In this document: positions 24,169 through 35,987 of the stretch, one piece after another | Layout of the letters: every line of letters starts with the position of its first letter | How positions within the stretch are numbered: position 1 is the first letter of the stretch | From: Helichrysum umbraculigerum | Taxonomy: Eukaryota; Streptophyta; Magnoliopsida; Asterales; Asteraceae | DNA length: 64,000 nt | Direction of reading: 5' to 3' | Assembly (NCBI GenBank): GCA_949592205.1 | Contig: CATIUR010000001.1 | Span: 217,936,250-218,000,249 of the forward strand | The notes under the pieces: generated by a model | What the model was told of the DNA's origin: nothing | Databases searched by the model: none | What the model saw: the letters and a program-made list of their open reading frames with translations, nothing else | Program-made: the position numbers and the translations under genes

Positions 24169-26104
24169 TATAACGCCCCCTATTTAGATCACATTTTTTT
24201 TTAAAACATCGCGGAAGCAATATCCCATATATATATATATATATATATAGCCCTGGATTAACCGAAATATATATAATCATTTACATAAGTACTTCGTTAT
24301 ATAACTACACAAATTAGATGGACGTTACTTTAACAAAACATCTAAAGTGATACAAAAGTCATCAGAGTTCTATCATTGTCGAACACTCCTTCAATTTACT
24401 CCGAGACCCGCCCTTAACAAAGTATATATTAACCTGCAAGGAGTAAACAACGAGGGATTAGCACGAAGCTAAGTGAGTTAACTCATCACTAACACTACAC
24501 TTAGTTTAACACTATGAGTCTACAACAATTAACACTTTGACTCAACATCACTAGAGGATCGGTGGCCCTTGTGGCACCCTCAGCCGCGGTGGCCCACCAA
24601 GCGACACTTACACCAACTGCAGGCCAATACAGTGGTTAACCGATAACGGTTTGCTACCTTTAGTCAACACAAGCTCTATTCACAACACATGTTCACAACT
24701 CTCGTATTGACTAACCTGTAGCAAAACGTCCAACAAGATTGACCTCTTTAACACAATCACCAAAAGGTTTCTTAACACCTGCTTCTAATTCACAACATGC
24801 CGTAACACAAGAATGCACAAATAACACTTGAAGTAACCACATAAGTGATCACCAAACATAGCGAGAGATCAAAGTCCACTCACCTGTCCACTTTAACTTC
24901 AGTTACTCAAGTGACTAAATTCACTGAGTCTTCGCCTTGTCTGAAATCACATTAAAACACTCGAATTAGTAACTTAATATAAATGCACATTGTTAAGAAA
25001 ACAATCACTTCACATACTCATATTTTTACTAATCCAGCATGTATTATATAATAGATACACATTCATATAATCCTAACTAGTAAAAAGAAAACATATTGAT
25101 CTGCAGTGGGAATCCGCCCGGATTCCCTTGAATACGTCCGTATTCACTTGAATCCGGCCGGATTCAGATGAATACGCCGTATTCCCGATCAATTTCCAAG
25201 TCAGAACTTATTTTAAGGAATACGTTCATGAATACGCCAAGAAATACGCCGTATTCCCGGGAATACGTCCGGATTCCCATGAATCCGTCCGGATTCCCCC
25301 TTCTTCTAGACCTGCGCAGATTACTACTCAACTTATGAACCAAAAATCACAAAATCAACCAAACTCAGTTTTATACTCGAAAATTTACCAATATTAAGCT
25401 ATTATAACATCTAATAACATCATATAACCTAATTTCATTCATCTAATCACACAAATCATTCAAACCACAATTACCTAACTAATCTCATATTCTAACTTCA
25501 AAACTCAAGAAATCTATCATGTTTTATCATGAAATCGAGTACAAGAAGTTCAATCATCATCATCAAATCGATATACAACATCTATTTAGCTCATCAAGCT
25601 TCAAATCATAATAATCAATAATTTGCTTAAAACTCATAATATATAAAATGTAACTTACAAGATGAAGAACACAAAAAGAGATGAGGATGATGATCTTAAC
25701 AAGGATTCAAGCTTCAATCTTCAATCAATTTGTATAATCTTTTGATTTGGGTAAGGATTTGAGTTTGAATTGTGTTAGGTTAAAAACTAGGTGAAGAGAT
25801 GAGAATTTGGGGAAAATGAATCGACCCCATCCTTTTATTAAACCGGCCCCTTTTTAATTTACAGTACAATATTATACTACTCTTTGCTCTATTGTCTGGA
25901 ACCTAAATACCAATTGCAAGAAAATTATTTTATTTTACCGTCGTCTAAGATTATTTTAAACAATTAATATTTTACTAGTCACAATATCTCCTGAGACTTA
26001 TTTACCTATTAATTTCACAATCAAACATATTCAAACAATTAAATGTACGTATTTAAATTTAAATAAATACCTGATTCTACTGGGCCCAATTTCAGGGTGT
26101 TACA
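24169..26104 (-). mobile_element. Element F: solo-LTR-like, nested in H
   Basis: 1,936 bp. On the minus strand TGTAACACCCTGAAATTGGG...GGGGGCGTTATA, with duplication AGGTA (24164-24168, 26105-26109). Shares TTTAGGTTCCAGACAATAG, GAGGATCGGTGG and GATTAGCACGAAGCTAAGTG segments with C, G and H. A pyrimidine-rich leader and GTAAGTTAC follow on the minus strand. Non-coding. Confidence 0.85.
25100..25310. repeat. GAATCCGG/CCGGATTC and GAATACG/CGTATTC palindrome cluster in F
   Basis: A dozen short palindromes such as GAATCCGGCCGGATTC and GAATACGTCCGTATTC within 200 bp, about 0.8 kb from the minus-strand 5' end of F. The position is comparable with the cluster in C but the motif is different. Confidence 0.9.
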
Positions 26105-26275
26105 AGGTAAGTACCCGTCGGGTACTTACATCAATACGCGATCCTGCATATGTACACGCGATCGCATACTTTAGTTAACACACGATCCTCCAATTCATTT
26201 CACGCGATCACGTATTTTCGTTTACATCGGGTACCCGCTGAGTACATGAGTACCAGCCAGGTAATACACCCAGTT
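26105..26275. repeat. GTACCCG/CGGGTAC and CGCGATCG palindrome cluster in H
   Basis: GTACCCGTCGGGTAC, ACGCGATCG and CGGGTACCCG motifs recur over 170 bp. The cluster continues across F to 24150-24168, so F inserted inside it. Confidence 0.85.
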
Positions 26276-26814
26276 CCAGACCTGTAACGCAGTTTCAACC
26301 TAGCTAATACGATTTCTTTTTACCAAAACATAATATCAGGTTACTTAGCATCACAATTGAACTAACAAATCTTAATTCAACATCTTACAAGTTCCTATTT
26401 CATACCAAAACTCTTGACCCATGATAATACCATCATAATCAAATTCTAGATCAAAGAAATGGGAGAAACAACTTACTAATGGATTAAGAACATAATGAAG
26501 ATGATGAACTCAAATTTCTAAGCTTGGATTCAAAGGTTTGAATTTTAATTTAAAGCTTGGATGGTCCCTGCAACATAACTCGTTCGTTTCTTCTTTTCTG
26601 GAATCATTTAGAAAGGGGAAAGGAAAAATGGAATGAAAGCCAGTAACCACATGTGTATATGTATTAATATTTTAGTCCCCTTTAATAACTATTGTCTGGA
26701 ACTTAAAAACCCTTCGCGATTTCAACTATTATTATTTTTCTTACAATAATAATAACTTATAACAATCATTTATTTATTCGCCACAATAATACTTTTAATT
26801 TTTGGGGTGTTACA

Positions 26815-28320
26815 TCTTTAAACAAGATGAGCTCCTTCATGTCTTCCTTCAATCTATCCTCTCCTAAGTTTTGGTCTTCCTCTTCTCCTCACGCTGTCAA
26901 CAGTAAGTGTTTCCACTCTCCGAACTGGTGATGTCTGTGATCTCCTCCTAACATGTCCAAACCATTTAAGTCTTCCTTCTCTCAGCTTGTTGATGATAGT
27001 TACTACTTCTAAATCAATCCTAAAAACTCCATTTGGCAACATGTCTAACATGGTTTTACCACATGTCCATCTTAACATCCTCATTTCGCTACTTCCATCC
27101 TATTTGCTTGGATCTTTGTCACCAGCCAACATACTGACCAGTGCAACATAGCTGGTCTAATTGCAGTCGTATAGAATTTCACTTTCAGCTTCGTAGGGAC
27201 TTTCTTGTTGTATAATACTCATGTAGCCGCCCGCCACTTCAACCATCCTGCTTGTATACGATCGGTGGGTCACATTGTCATCTATTCTCGCAGATTTGTT
27301 GAGCACCGAACCTAGATATCTGAAAGACTCCTTCGGGTGTAAAATATGGTCCCTAATATGTACTTCATTTCGATCAGCCTCATTCATATCAAAGTCACAT
27401 TGTATGTATTCTGTTTTCTCTCGGCTGATCCGTAGGCCCTTACTTTCTAAAGTTTCCCTCCACAACTCTAGCTTGCAAGTTTTTTTTTTGTCTTTCTCTA
27501 TTCTTCTCCATTAGAAATCTGATAAGGTGTATTGCCTCGGTTGATGAGCGTCCAGGCATAAAACCGAATTGGTTTTCTATATAGTCGCACGTCGAAGTCT
27601 TATCTCAATCACTCTCTCCCATAGCTTCATGGTATGGCTAAGTAGTTTTATCTCTCTATAATTGCTACAAACTTGCGCATCCCCTTTATTCTTGTAAATA
27701 GGGATAATCTCGCTAGGTCTCCATTCCTCTGGCATTTCAGCGTTCTATAAATCTTGTTTAAAAGAATTGTCATCCATCTAACCCCCTCATCCCCTAAGCA
27801 CCGTCACGCCTCTATAGGTATTTGATCAGGTCCAACAGCTTTGTTTCTTCTCATCTTTCTTAGGGCCAACTTGACTTCCTCATGGTTTATCGTCGAGTCA
27901 TTTTGTAGGTCATGGATGTTACTAGTGCTATATATTTCTCTGTTTTGCTCAGCCTTACTCCCATTAAAGAGAGAAGTGAAATACCCTACCCGTCTTTTCA
28001 TAATCTCGTCATCTTTCACTATGCTTCTTCCGTGCTCATCTTTGATAAATTTTATATTTCCAATATCCCTTCTTCTTTTGTCTCTAGCTTTAGTTATCTT
28101 GTAAATATCGTTTTGTCCCTCTTTATAATCTTATTTCTTGTACAATTCCTCATACGCCTTTTCTTTTGCTTTAGCTAGTGCCTTCTTTGCTTCTCTTTTT
28201 TGCTTCCTTATACCTCTCCTCTGCTCTATCTCTATCTACATGCGTTCCATTTTGAATTAAAGTAAGCTTCCTAAACTGAGTCTCTTTCAACACTACATGA
28301 ATAATCTCGTTATCCCTAAA
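26815..28320 (-). mobile_element. RTE-type LINE, degenerate reverse transcriptase
   Basis: Minus-strand frames encode RT-like segments in order: MRRNKAVGPDQIPIEA (about 27850), FMPGRSSTEAIHLIRFLME (about 27540), LELWRETLESKGLRISREK (about 27460), FRYLGSVLNK (about 27300) and REGRLKWFGHVRRR (about 26950). These are the hallmarks of plant RTE/BovB-like LINEs. The part that should lie between the second and third segments, including the catalytic FADD/YADD box, is missing at an A/T run near 27485. Stops and frameshifts abound. The 5' endonuclease is absent. The 3' end was separated to 15860-15947 by element H. A dead copy. Confidence 0.85.
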
Positions 28321-28539
28321 GCATTTACCAATTAAGGTAGAATTAGTATTATTATAATTATTACAACCTCCACTTAATTAAATATATACATATATTAGAT
28401 CCTGTTTTGTACGGAGTATTTGTTAAAATAGGTCCTCAAAGAACAAATTAAACAATCTCAATTAAAATACAATATTTCAAAATTCAAAATATAGATATAA
28501 AACTAGACATACTAAATTTATTATTCGACACATCACTTA

Positions 28540-29686
28540 TCTATCTTTATTATAACTAAGGGAGGAGACCCTTAATTATTTGTCAAATATTTACTCATGC
28601 CACATCATACAAATCCTATGTGTCATCACCATATAAAAGAAATTGATGATGTGGATTTTCCTACACTTTTTATTCCAAATAAGGTAATATTCAATGAAAA
28701 ATTATATTATAACTATTAACAATTAATAAGGTAATTAATAAAATTAAATTATAACCATTTTAATTTAAAATAATGTGTCATGTGCTAACACTTACAATTT
28801 TTTATTATAGTCCAAACTCATGACATCCTTTAATCTATTTTTTCCTTCTAATTTTGTTTATAAAATCTTTTAGTTTTTTCATCTTACTCTTAACTCTTCT
28901 TTCTCTAACTTTCTCTAAGTCTCTCTTTTTAAAAAAATAAATAAATAAACTTTTAGTACGTTATGAGAACTTGTTTTTAATGTAATTATATCTTTCATTA
29001 AAGTTTTGTTAATTTGAAATTTATTATTATCATCTCACAGAATAAGGGAATTCAATTTTCAATATTTAGTAACTGAATACAAACTTTATGGATAGGCAGA
29101 TCAAGTTCATCATCTTTTTTTTAGGAGTTTTTTTCTATTTTTTTAAGATCACACAACTCAATTACAAATCAGTATCCAAATGGTAAGACGTGTACTTCTA
29201 TTAATTTTATATTACTTTTCAAATATATTATTTGATTGTTGTAGAATGATTTATGTTTTGTACATATATATGCATATTAGTTATTCAATAAAATGTCTAA
29301 ATTGTTATGGTAATTGTTACAATTTATTTTTTTCCAAGACTATTAACATACACATTGTTTATCGGATTGTTGCAAGGTTAACATATTATAACTACATGAA
29401 ACGAAAAGGTCACAATGACTAGAAAATTATTTTTAGCTACAAAAATGTCAATTTATAACATACATATATTTGTTAACATTCCCATTTCATTGATATATAT
29501 CGTGGGGAAAAAATGTTATTATTTCATTTTTGAGTGGTTAAAATTTATAAAGTATCACTAATAACGATAAAAAACGTTTCTCTCATAATCTAAAGTTTCC
29601 CCCATTTCATATACCGTTTTGACTTATGATTCACATATTACGACATTTTATAATGATAGCCGTGCATCGCACGGGTTTAACACTAG
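28540..29686 (+). mobile_element. Non-autonomous Helitron
   Basis: Starts TCTATCTTTATTATAAC after an A and ends with the hairpin CCGTGCATCGCACGG followed by GTTTAACACTAG before a T. A 5' TC, 3' CTAG, a terminal hairpin 7 to 12 bases from the end and A/T insertion without duplication are Helitron hallmarks. 1,147 bp, AT-rich, no helicase coding. Confidence 0.82.
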
Positions 29687-30857
29687 TATATTATATATAT
29701 ATATACTCTCTCTTGATCTTTACTTAAAAGTTATCACACTAAACCAATCATGAATTACCATTCAATATCTATTTTTAGACTTTACAAATTTGGGTAAATA
29801 AATCGTGCTGTGAAACTGCACAAGATGAAATTGTACAGTTAGTTAGGAAGGAGGGACTGTTTTTATAAATATTAAGTAATTGAAGGACTAAAAATGTAAA
29901 ATATTTAATTTTATTGATCAGTACAATTCAATTCTGATTTCAATGTTACGATTGCTATGCCCTTACAATTTAGGGATCACACAATATTTGTCATAACCAA
30001 ATAGTTGTAAAGGTACTCCGTACACCATTTGGGAGACCCACGGTACTACGGTAGATCTGTAAGATGGCAATAAAGCGCTATAATTGAGTTTCCACACCAT
30101 CATCTGTTTCGGCGTTTCCCACCAAATTTCAAGTCAGTTTTAGTAATTACGTCAGAATAATTCTTTCTCTACTTTTTTTTTTTTACCAAATATTTACATC
30201 GTAAATAAAAATGCATATTTATTCATAGATCTATCCATTAACATACGTGAAAACTATTATAGTAGTAAAAATTGTTTAAACGATATAGTCACGATATTGC
30301 CGCTTTTGAAGACTGAGGTAATGTAACGAAAATGTATTAAACTTTACACGTTTTGCTGTTACACGTGTTCACAGTTTTGAAGTTTATTGGATGTATTAAT
30401 ATGAAATTAGAGGAATTGCCTTCTAATGGTGTTCTTTGGAAAATATTTATTTTTCTTGATACATTGCAGAGTGCTTTTTATATGTTCATAACCTGTAAGG
30501 AGTTGCACTGGTCCACTAGATGACACATGAGCTACATGTAAGGATAATAATGCGGGGAAGAATTTATTGCATGTTTCAGATCCATCGCAATCTCAAAGAT
30601 CATCTAAGTTTGAAATTTTGTTCAAATGATGGGGTTAAGATCTTGATGATAAATTCCTTGCTGCCCTAAAATAAACTCGAGAAGACAAGAATTAACACGT
30701 CTGAATCTTTTCGTGAAAAAGGAAAAAATATTGCTACTAAAACAAGTGCTCAATGGGTTTTTTGCATTAATTTCATGAATTCGCATACAAAGAAAGAAGC
30801 TAGAATGTACAATTTCAACTATATGACATATATAGGCATCCATTTCCGATCGAATTT
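29687..30857. other. Intergenic, nothing recognised
   Basis: AT-rich non-coding sequence between a Helitron and the aspartic-protease pseudogene. No boundaries or coding signatures were supported. Confidence 0.4.
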
Positions 30858-31500
30858 TATGTGATCTCTGCTGAAGTGATCTGCTCCCAGCTAGTTAGCG
30901 AAGGTATGCTTAGAGGAAGAGTAAAGTTAAAGTTGGCACGGGAGGTTTCCTTACTCAACAATGAAGAACTAAACCCGAATGTTGAATTCTCCAAATCAAA
31001 CATGATAAAGTTAACCTCCAACTGGAATGTACCAATCACAATTACTGGTTCACTTTTTGCACCACCATCAACAAACGCCCGATAGGCACTCCACGTCTTT
31101 TGTTATTTGGTTAATTGAGTTAGCCGTAGAAAAAGTCCAGTTCTTCCCACCCTGAAGATTTAAATCAATATTAGGAGCCTTTACACCAACTTGTGTCCCA
31201 TTTATAAAGGTCTCGAAACAAAGCCAAACGTTACTACTAGCCCTGCACGTGGGACGTTTTGTAACCTTTTTGAAACCTCCAACCACATGCTTATAAATGT
31301 TGGGTTATCCATAGAACAGAACACTGGGAGCCAAAGTAGTACTAGCAAAACATAGAGCTAAAACATTCTTTAAACGGATCCACTAAATGAGCTAGAAAAG
31401 CATAATCTGATCTACAAAATGCCATAACATCAGTAACATTATCAGGAAATGATTCAAACGCCGGTGAATTAGCACATTCGGCATTAGGAGAACCATAATA
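30858..31500 (-). pseudogene. EDGP/GIP2-like aspartic protease pseudogene (C-terminal part)
   Basis: On the minus strand, out-of-frame pieces match the C-terminal half of extracellular dermal glycoprotein / xylanase-inhibitor-like pepsin homologues. In order these are ALCFASTTLAPSVLFYG (about 31350), then GVKAPNIDLNLQGGKNWTF and DVECL (about 31100-31190), then after a frameshift FVDGGAKSEPVIVIGTFQLE and FDLENSTFGFSSSLL, ending NFNFT (about 30870). At least one indel (near 31083), a stop and a missing N-terminal half show it is non-functional. In living members this is a secreted apoplastic protein, often without protease activity. Confidence 0.75.
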
Positions 31501-31961
31501 TACATCAGTTAAAACATGAGCTAGTACTGTAAACCTCCACGAGTCAACAGATCAAATGCGTCAGTTAACCATCGTTCTCATTATGTCCATTTTGATCTTG
31601 TGCAATACTTATTGATTGTGCGACTGTTTGCACTGAATTAACAAGTCATTTTCTTCTAAAAGATGAAAACAAATTAAGAAGCCCACTAAATCAAATCTTC
31701 TATTTAAGCTTAGTTGAAGATTACATTGAATATGAATATAGCTTTCCCAGTTGATTGTGCAAAAAGAATCATACAAATTTAAATGCTTCATAACGACCGA
31801 AAACGGACACGAAAGAATCGTAAACACAACATATAACCAAAACAATCAAAACCTTTGAATAATTCCTACATGTTTTAACCCGACTGCATCTATCTGCGAA
31901 AAAGCTCGTTTATTTTCCATTCGGGTAACATAATCCGTTACTTTAGTAGAGCGCGTCATAC

Positions 31962-33134
31962 TCAAGCTTTTGGCTTTAGAACCTTAGGAGTCTCCCAGGT
32001 GAAATCGGGATCTTCCCGCCCAAAATGCCCGTAAGCAGCGGTTTTCTGATACCTGAAATTCCCACCCCTTTTAAGGTCAAGATTGATAGCCATCATTCCT
32101 GGCCTGAAATCGAAGTTTTCCTTGATCAGAGCAAGGATATCCCTATCAGGGATTGTTCCAGTTTTGTATGTGTCAACAAACACGGATAGTGGCTCAGCTA
32201 CACCAATAGCGTAAGAAACCTGAACAATGCACCTGCGGGCTAACCCGGAAGCTACTATACTTTTGGCTGCTTGCCTAACAATGTAAGCACCACTTCTGTC
32301 CACTTTAGTTGGGTCTTTCCCTGAGAAAGCACCGCCACCATGAGCACCCCATCCACCATAAGTGTCAATGATGATCTTTCTACCTGTTAGACCAGCGTCA
32401 CCATGGGGCCCACCGATGACAAACCGACCAGATGGGTTCAAATGGAAGATGGTGTTCTCATCAAGATATTGAGCTGGGATAACTGGTTTAATCACGTGTT
32501 CCTTAAGATCAGCTGCGATTTGATCGTTAGTCACGGTCTCATCATGTTGGGTGGAGATGAGAACGGTGTGAACCCGGGTCGGGACCATCGCACCGTTGTC
32601 GTTGTGGTACTCAACGGTCACTTGGGTCTTACCATCGGGTCTGAGCCATGCGCAGGTCTTGTTCTTTCTAACCTCGGTTAGCTTAGCTCCGAGCTTGGTT
32701 GCAAGGACATGGGTCAGGGGCATAAGCTCGGGGGTCTCGTCGGTTGCATAACCAAACATGTGACCTTGATCACCTGCACCGATTTCTTCGGGTTTCTTGG
32801 TTAAGTGACCGTGAACACCCTGAGCAATATCTGGGCTTTGTTGCTCAATATTGACTAGGACGTTGCAGGTGTCAGCATCAAGTCCAACATCAGCAGATGT
32901 GAACCCAATGTTTCTGCAAGTGTCACGGACTATTTTCTCATAGTCAACAGTTGCTTTAGTGGTGATCTCACCGAAAACCATAACCATGTTGGTTTTGGTG
33001 CAAGTCTCACAAGCAACTTTGCTCTCGGGATCTTGTTCTAAACAAGCATCAAGGATGGCATCCGAGACTTGGTCACAGAGTTTGTCAGGGTGTCCCTCGT
33101 TGACGGATTCAGATGTGAATAGGAAGGTCTCCAT
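31962..33134 (-). CDS. SAMS: S-adenosylmethionine synthetase
   Basis: A single uninterrupted 390-residue frame, the usual plant length. It makes S-adenosylmethionine from methionine and ATP in the cytosol, feeding methylation, ethylene and polyamine synthesis. Visible signatures: GHPDK at 14-18 (ATP/methionine site), GAGDQGHMFGY at 119-129 (adenine-binding signature 1), GRFVIGGPHGDAGLTGRK near 236-253 and GGGAFSGKDPTKVDR at 266-280 (phosphate-loop signature 2). The N-terminus METFLFTSESVNEGHPDK is typical, so the start is firm. Codon use is noticeably more GC-rich than the flanks, as expected of a highly expressed gene. A 12-base non-coding exon precedes the ATG, after a leader intron (33147-34001). 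Intact. Confidence 0.99.
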   Translation of the reverse strand: METFLFTSESVNEGHPDKLCDQVSDAILDACLEQDPESKVACETCTKTNMVMVFGEITTKATVDYEKIVRDTCRNIGFTSADVGLDADTCNVLVNIEQQSPDIAQGVHGHLTKKPEEIGAGDQGHMFGYATDETPELMPLTHVLATKLGAKLTEVRKNKTCAWLRPDGKTQVTVEYHNDNGAMVPTRVHTVLISTQHDETVTNDQIAADLKEHVIKPVIPAQYLDENTIFHLNPSGRFVIGGPHGDAGLTGRKIIIDTYGGWGAHGGGAFSGKDPTKVDRSGAYIVRQAAKSIVASGLARRCIVQVSYAIGVAEPLSVFVDTYKTGTIPDRDILALIKENFDFRPGMMAINLDLKRGGNFRYQKTAAYGHFGREDPDFTWETPKVLKPKA

Positions 33135-34082
33135 CTCTCAAATGAACTGCATAAGACGGAACAAAAAGTCTTACTTTTTATACTAAACATCACATTTCTC
33201 AAAGCATAATATAATAAATCAAACAAGAAGTTTAATACTTCATGAATCAAGGACGTTTTTATAGCAATCCACATAGAATCTTAGAAATTATGTTAGTTGC
33301 CAAAAGAGTTCAAAATTGCAACCAAATGGATACTTTTACAGCATCGTAGACGATACGAACATTCCACAGGTTTAGCTATTTAATAACATTATGACATTCC
33401 TCGAAAAATAATACTCCGTACAATAAAAGGAATGAGATGCATTTTCTAAGATAAGAAAATTAATAATTCGACTTTCGACCATACTAAAATACACAGTAGT
33501 ATGCAGCCACTAAAATTGACCATCAATAAGTTTCAAAAACTTACTGTAGCAATCTACTGGCATCTTAAATAGTTCTGTAAGTTACCAAATGGTTCGAAAA
33601 TGCAACTAAATGGACATTTTTTTATTGCAGAGACAGAGTGATTGTCACAAATGTAGTTAGATCATTACATTACATCAAGCACAAACATGAGGATTCAGGA
33701 ACAGTGAATTGCATCATCAATAACAGATCCGGTCTTAAATTAACTCCATTTTGTCAAAATAAATCACAATAAATAATTTTAAGAAGGTGTGGCCTGTTTG
33801 TAAGTGTTACATTATAAAGTACATCAGTGATGAGACCGATAGAATAGGAGAAACGAGATCTACTTAAACCCTAAGTAAAACCAAATCGGCATTATTTTCC
33901 TAAAAACCTGATTAAAAAGGGTAAAGATTTATAAACCCTAAATCAAATACTAACATACATAGAAGCATTAGCAAAATAGTCGTATAATGTTGAAAATGTA
34001 CCTGATTTATATGAGATGAGATGCAGAGATTTTGGTGAGAATGAGATTGTGATGGTGAGTAGGGTGAATGAAAACAGTGGTT
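33135..34082 (-). other. SAM synthetase 5' leader with intron
   Basis: Minus-strand intron 34001-33147 (855 bp) with donor CAG|GTACATT at 34002/34001 and acceptor ATGCAG at 33147. The upstream leader exon runs from 34002 to about 34055. Leader introns are common in plant SAMS genes and often enhance expression; that role here is inference. Confidence 0.75.
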
Positions 34083-34090
34083 TATTTATA
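34083..34090 (-). promoter_or_regulatory. TATA box of SAM synthetase
   Basis: TATAAATA on the minus strand within CCTATAAATAAACC. It sits about 80 bases upstream of the leader-intron donor, a fitting distance for a short leader exon. Confidence 0.75.
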
Positions 34091-34629
34091 GGTGCGGATA
34101 GATGAATAAAAAATAAAAAAACAGGGGGAATGGTGAGTTGGGATGCGCGCGTGACTCAGTGAGTTCCCAGTGCCGACACAAGTTGTACAGGCAGGAGCCA
34201 CTTGAGGTGGACCCATTGCCAACCCAGCCCCACTCATCTCATGGGTCCCACTTTCCTTCCCACCGACGATAATTTACTACCTATATCAAATGTTATGTTT
34301 TAGACTTAGACCACTCCTAGGCTCGTAGCGGTCATCGTCACCTCTCCTCGGTTTACATCAGACAAAGTGATGCCGATGTTATGGATGCGTCGGTTTACCT
34401 CGTCGCTTTTACTAATTGGGAACTCGAAGCGTCCTCTTTTTTTTTTTTTGTTTTTTTTTTTTTTTGTTTTTGTGTGTGTATAATATTAAAGATAAATTGG
34501 TAAATGTGGAACCCAAAAATTAAAGTTTCAGTCGGTTTTTGAAAAAACTGACGTAACGCTGACGTGGCTTAGTCGGTTTCAATCAGTTTTAATCACCATT
34601 GGTTATGGTTTTATGTGACTCTTGATAAG

Positions 34630-35016
34630 TAGAGGTGGCAATTTAGACCTATTGGTTATTCGTGGGTCAACTTGGTTAATATTTATGAGGGGATGGTTTG
34701 TTGGGTTTTCTCCCATTTTATTGGATGGGTCTAAATGAGTATTTTATATAACCTTCAATTGTATAACAATTAACCAATGGGTCTAGACGGGTCAATTGGG
34801 TATTATTTTTTTCCACCTCATTTCATTATTTCATTTTTCACTCAAATAAAAAAAAAGTTTGGAGGAAACCCGATGGGTCGACCCGAATCGAGACCCATTT
34901 AACCCGGACCCGTTTAGACCTATCCTCCTAAATGACCCATTTAGACCCGGACCCATTTAGACCCAAACACATCTAAACCCGTAACCCGACCCGACCCATT
35001 CATTTTACCACTTTTA
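34630..35016. mobile_element. hAT-type MITE, GACCCATTTA-rich family
   Basis: A 387-bp element, TAGAGGTGGCAATTTAGACC...TTTTACCACTTTTA, with a perfect 8-bp duplication TTGATAAG (34622-34629, 35017-35024). Close relative of 2423-2787. Interior rich in GACCC/GGGTC. Confidence 0.9.
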
Positions 35017-35659
35017 TTGATAAGACAAAGCAAAAAATATAAAAAGATAATAGTCTTTCCGTGTTATTACAAGTATGCATGAACTATTTTGAGTTGTTCT
35101 AAATAAGTGTTCATTTTCATGTTACAACTAAGTATAAAAGATTTTAGTATATAAATAATGTTCTTTGATTAGTAAAAAATATAGTTAACGGACAATTATA
35201 AAAACTGTGTCTATAATAAAAATGGATATTTTGACTCGAGGTTGGAATGAATTATTTTTAACATGAGAGCCATAAAAAGTACTACGGAGTATTAGTAAGT
35301 ATTAATTAAAGCCTAGTTTTCTATCAGGTCTTGAGAGTAACAAAAAGTATACTTTTCGTATCAACTCTTTAATCTATCATGTTCATGTAAGACATTGTTG
35401 CCCTGTAAAAACGAAAATAAGTCATTTTTTTTTTTTTTTTTGTCAAGTTATAGTTTTTCGAATTACAAAAAATATAGCTTAGCTTAGAAATCTAATCAAG
35501 CTTTCTAAATTAAATATACGTACACATTTCACTAAAACCCAACCGACAAAGTATAGAGGAAAAGTCACCCAACCGACAAATCAGTCAAAAATATATATAT
35601 ATATAAATTAATAACTAAAATCTAAGAAGAAATTATACATTTATTATATAGATGTCGGC

Positions 35660-35979
35660 TAGGGATGAGCAAAAAAATCGAAATACCGAAATCGAACCGG
35701 TATCGAACCGGACCGGTACCGAACCGGACCGGTACCGACCGTTACAAATGGTACGGTATTCGGTTTTTGATTTGGGGCAAAAAAAATCCGGTACCAACCG
35801 GTCGGTACCGGTTCGGTACCATGCACACTAAAATACCTAAACCGAACCGGAACCGCACCGGACCGGTACCGAACCGGTACCAACCGATACAAATGGTATG
35901 GTATTCGGTTTTTGATTTGGGGCAAAAAAAAAACAGTACCAACCGGTTCGGTACCGGTATGGTACCAAGCTCACCCCTA
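35660..35979. mobile_element. hAT-type MITE, GAACCGGTACCGG-rich family
   Basis: A 320-bp element, TAGGGATGAGCAAAAAAATC...GCTCACCCCTA, with a perfect 8-bp duplication ATGTCGGC (35652-35659, 35980-35987). Filled with CGAACCGGTACCG units, so open frames run on both strands. These are repeat artefacts, not genes. Confidence 0.9.
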
Positions 35980-35987
35980 ATGTCGGC

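Larger units (their letters stand above)
15948..26814 (-). mobile_element. Element H: solo-LTR-like element hosting nested insertions B(C), E and F
   Basis: On the minus strand it starts TGTAACACCCC (26814) and ends GGGGCGTTTCA (15948), flanked by the duplication TCTTT (15943-15947, 26815-26819). Without its insertions it is about 2.03 kb. Backbone pieces are 15948-16384, 21605-22465, 24142-24168 and 26110-26814. It shares with C and F the motif TTCCAGACAATAG near the 5' end and a GGGxTAGCACGxxGCTxAGTGAG-type motif near the 3' end. The 21890-22050 part holds a tandem duplication around CTCTTGCTCGGAAGCAATCC. No coding capacity and no second LTR or primer site were seen. Confidence 0.8.
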
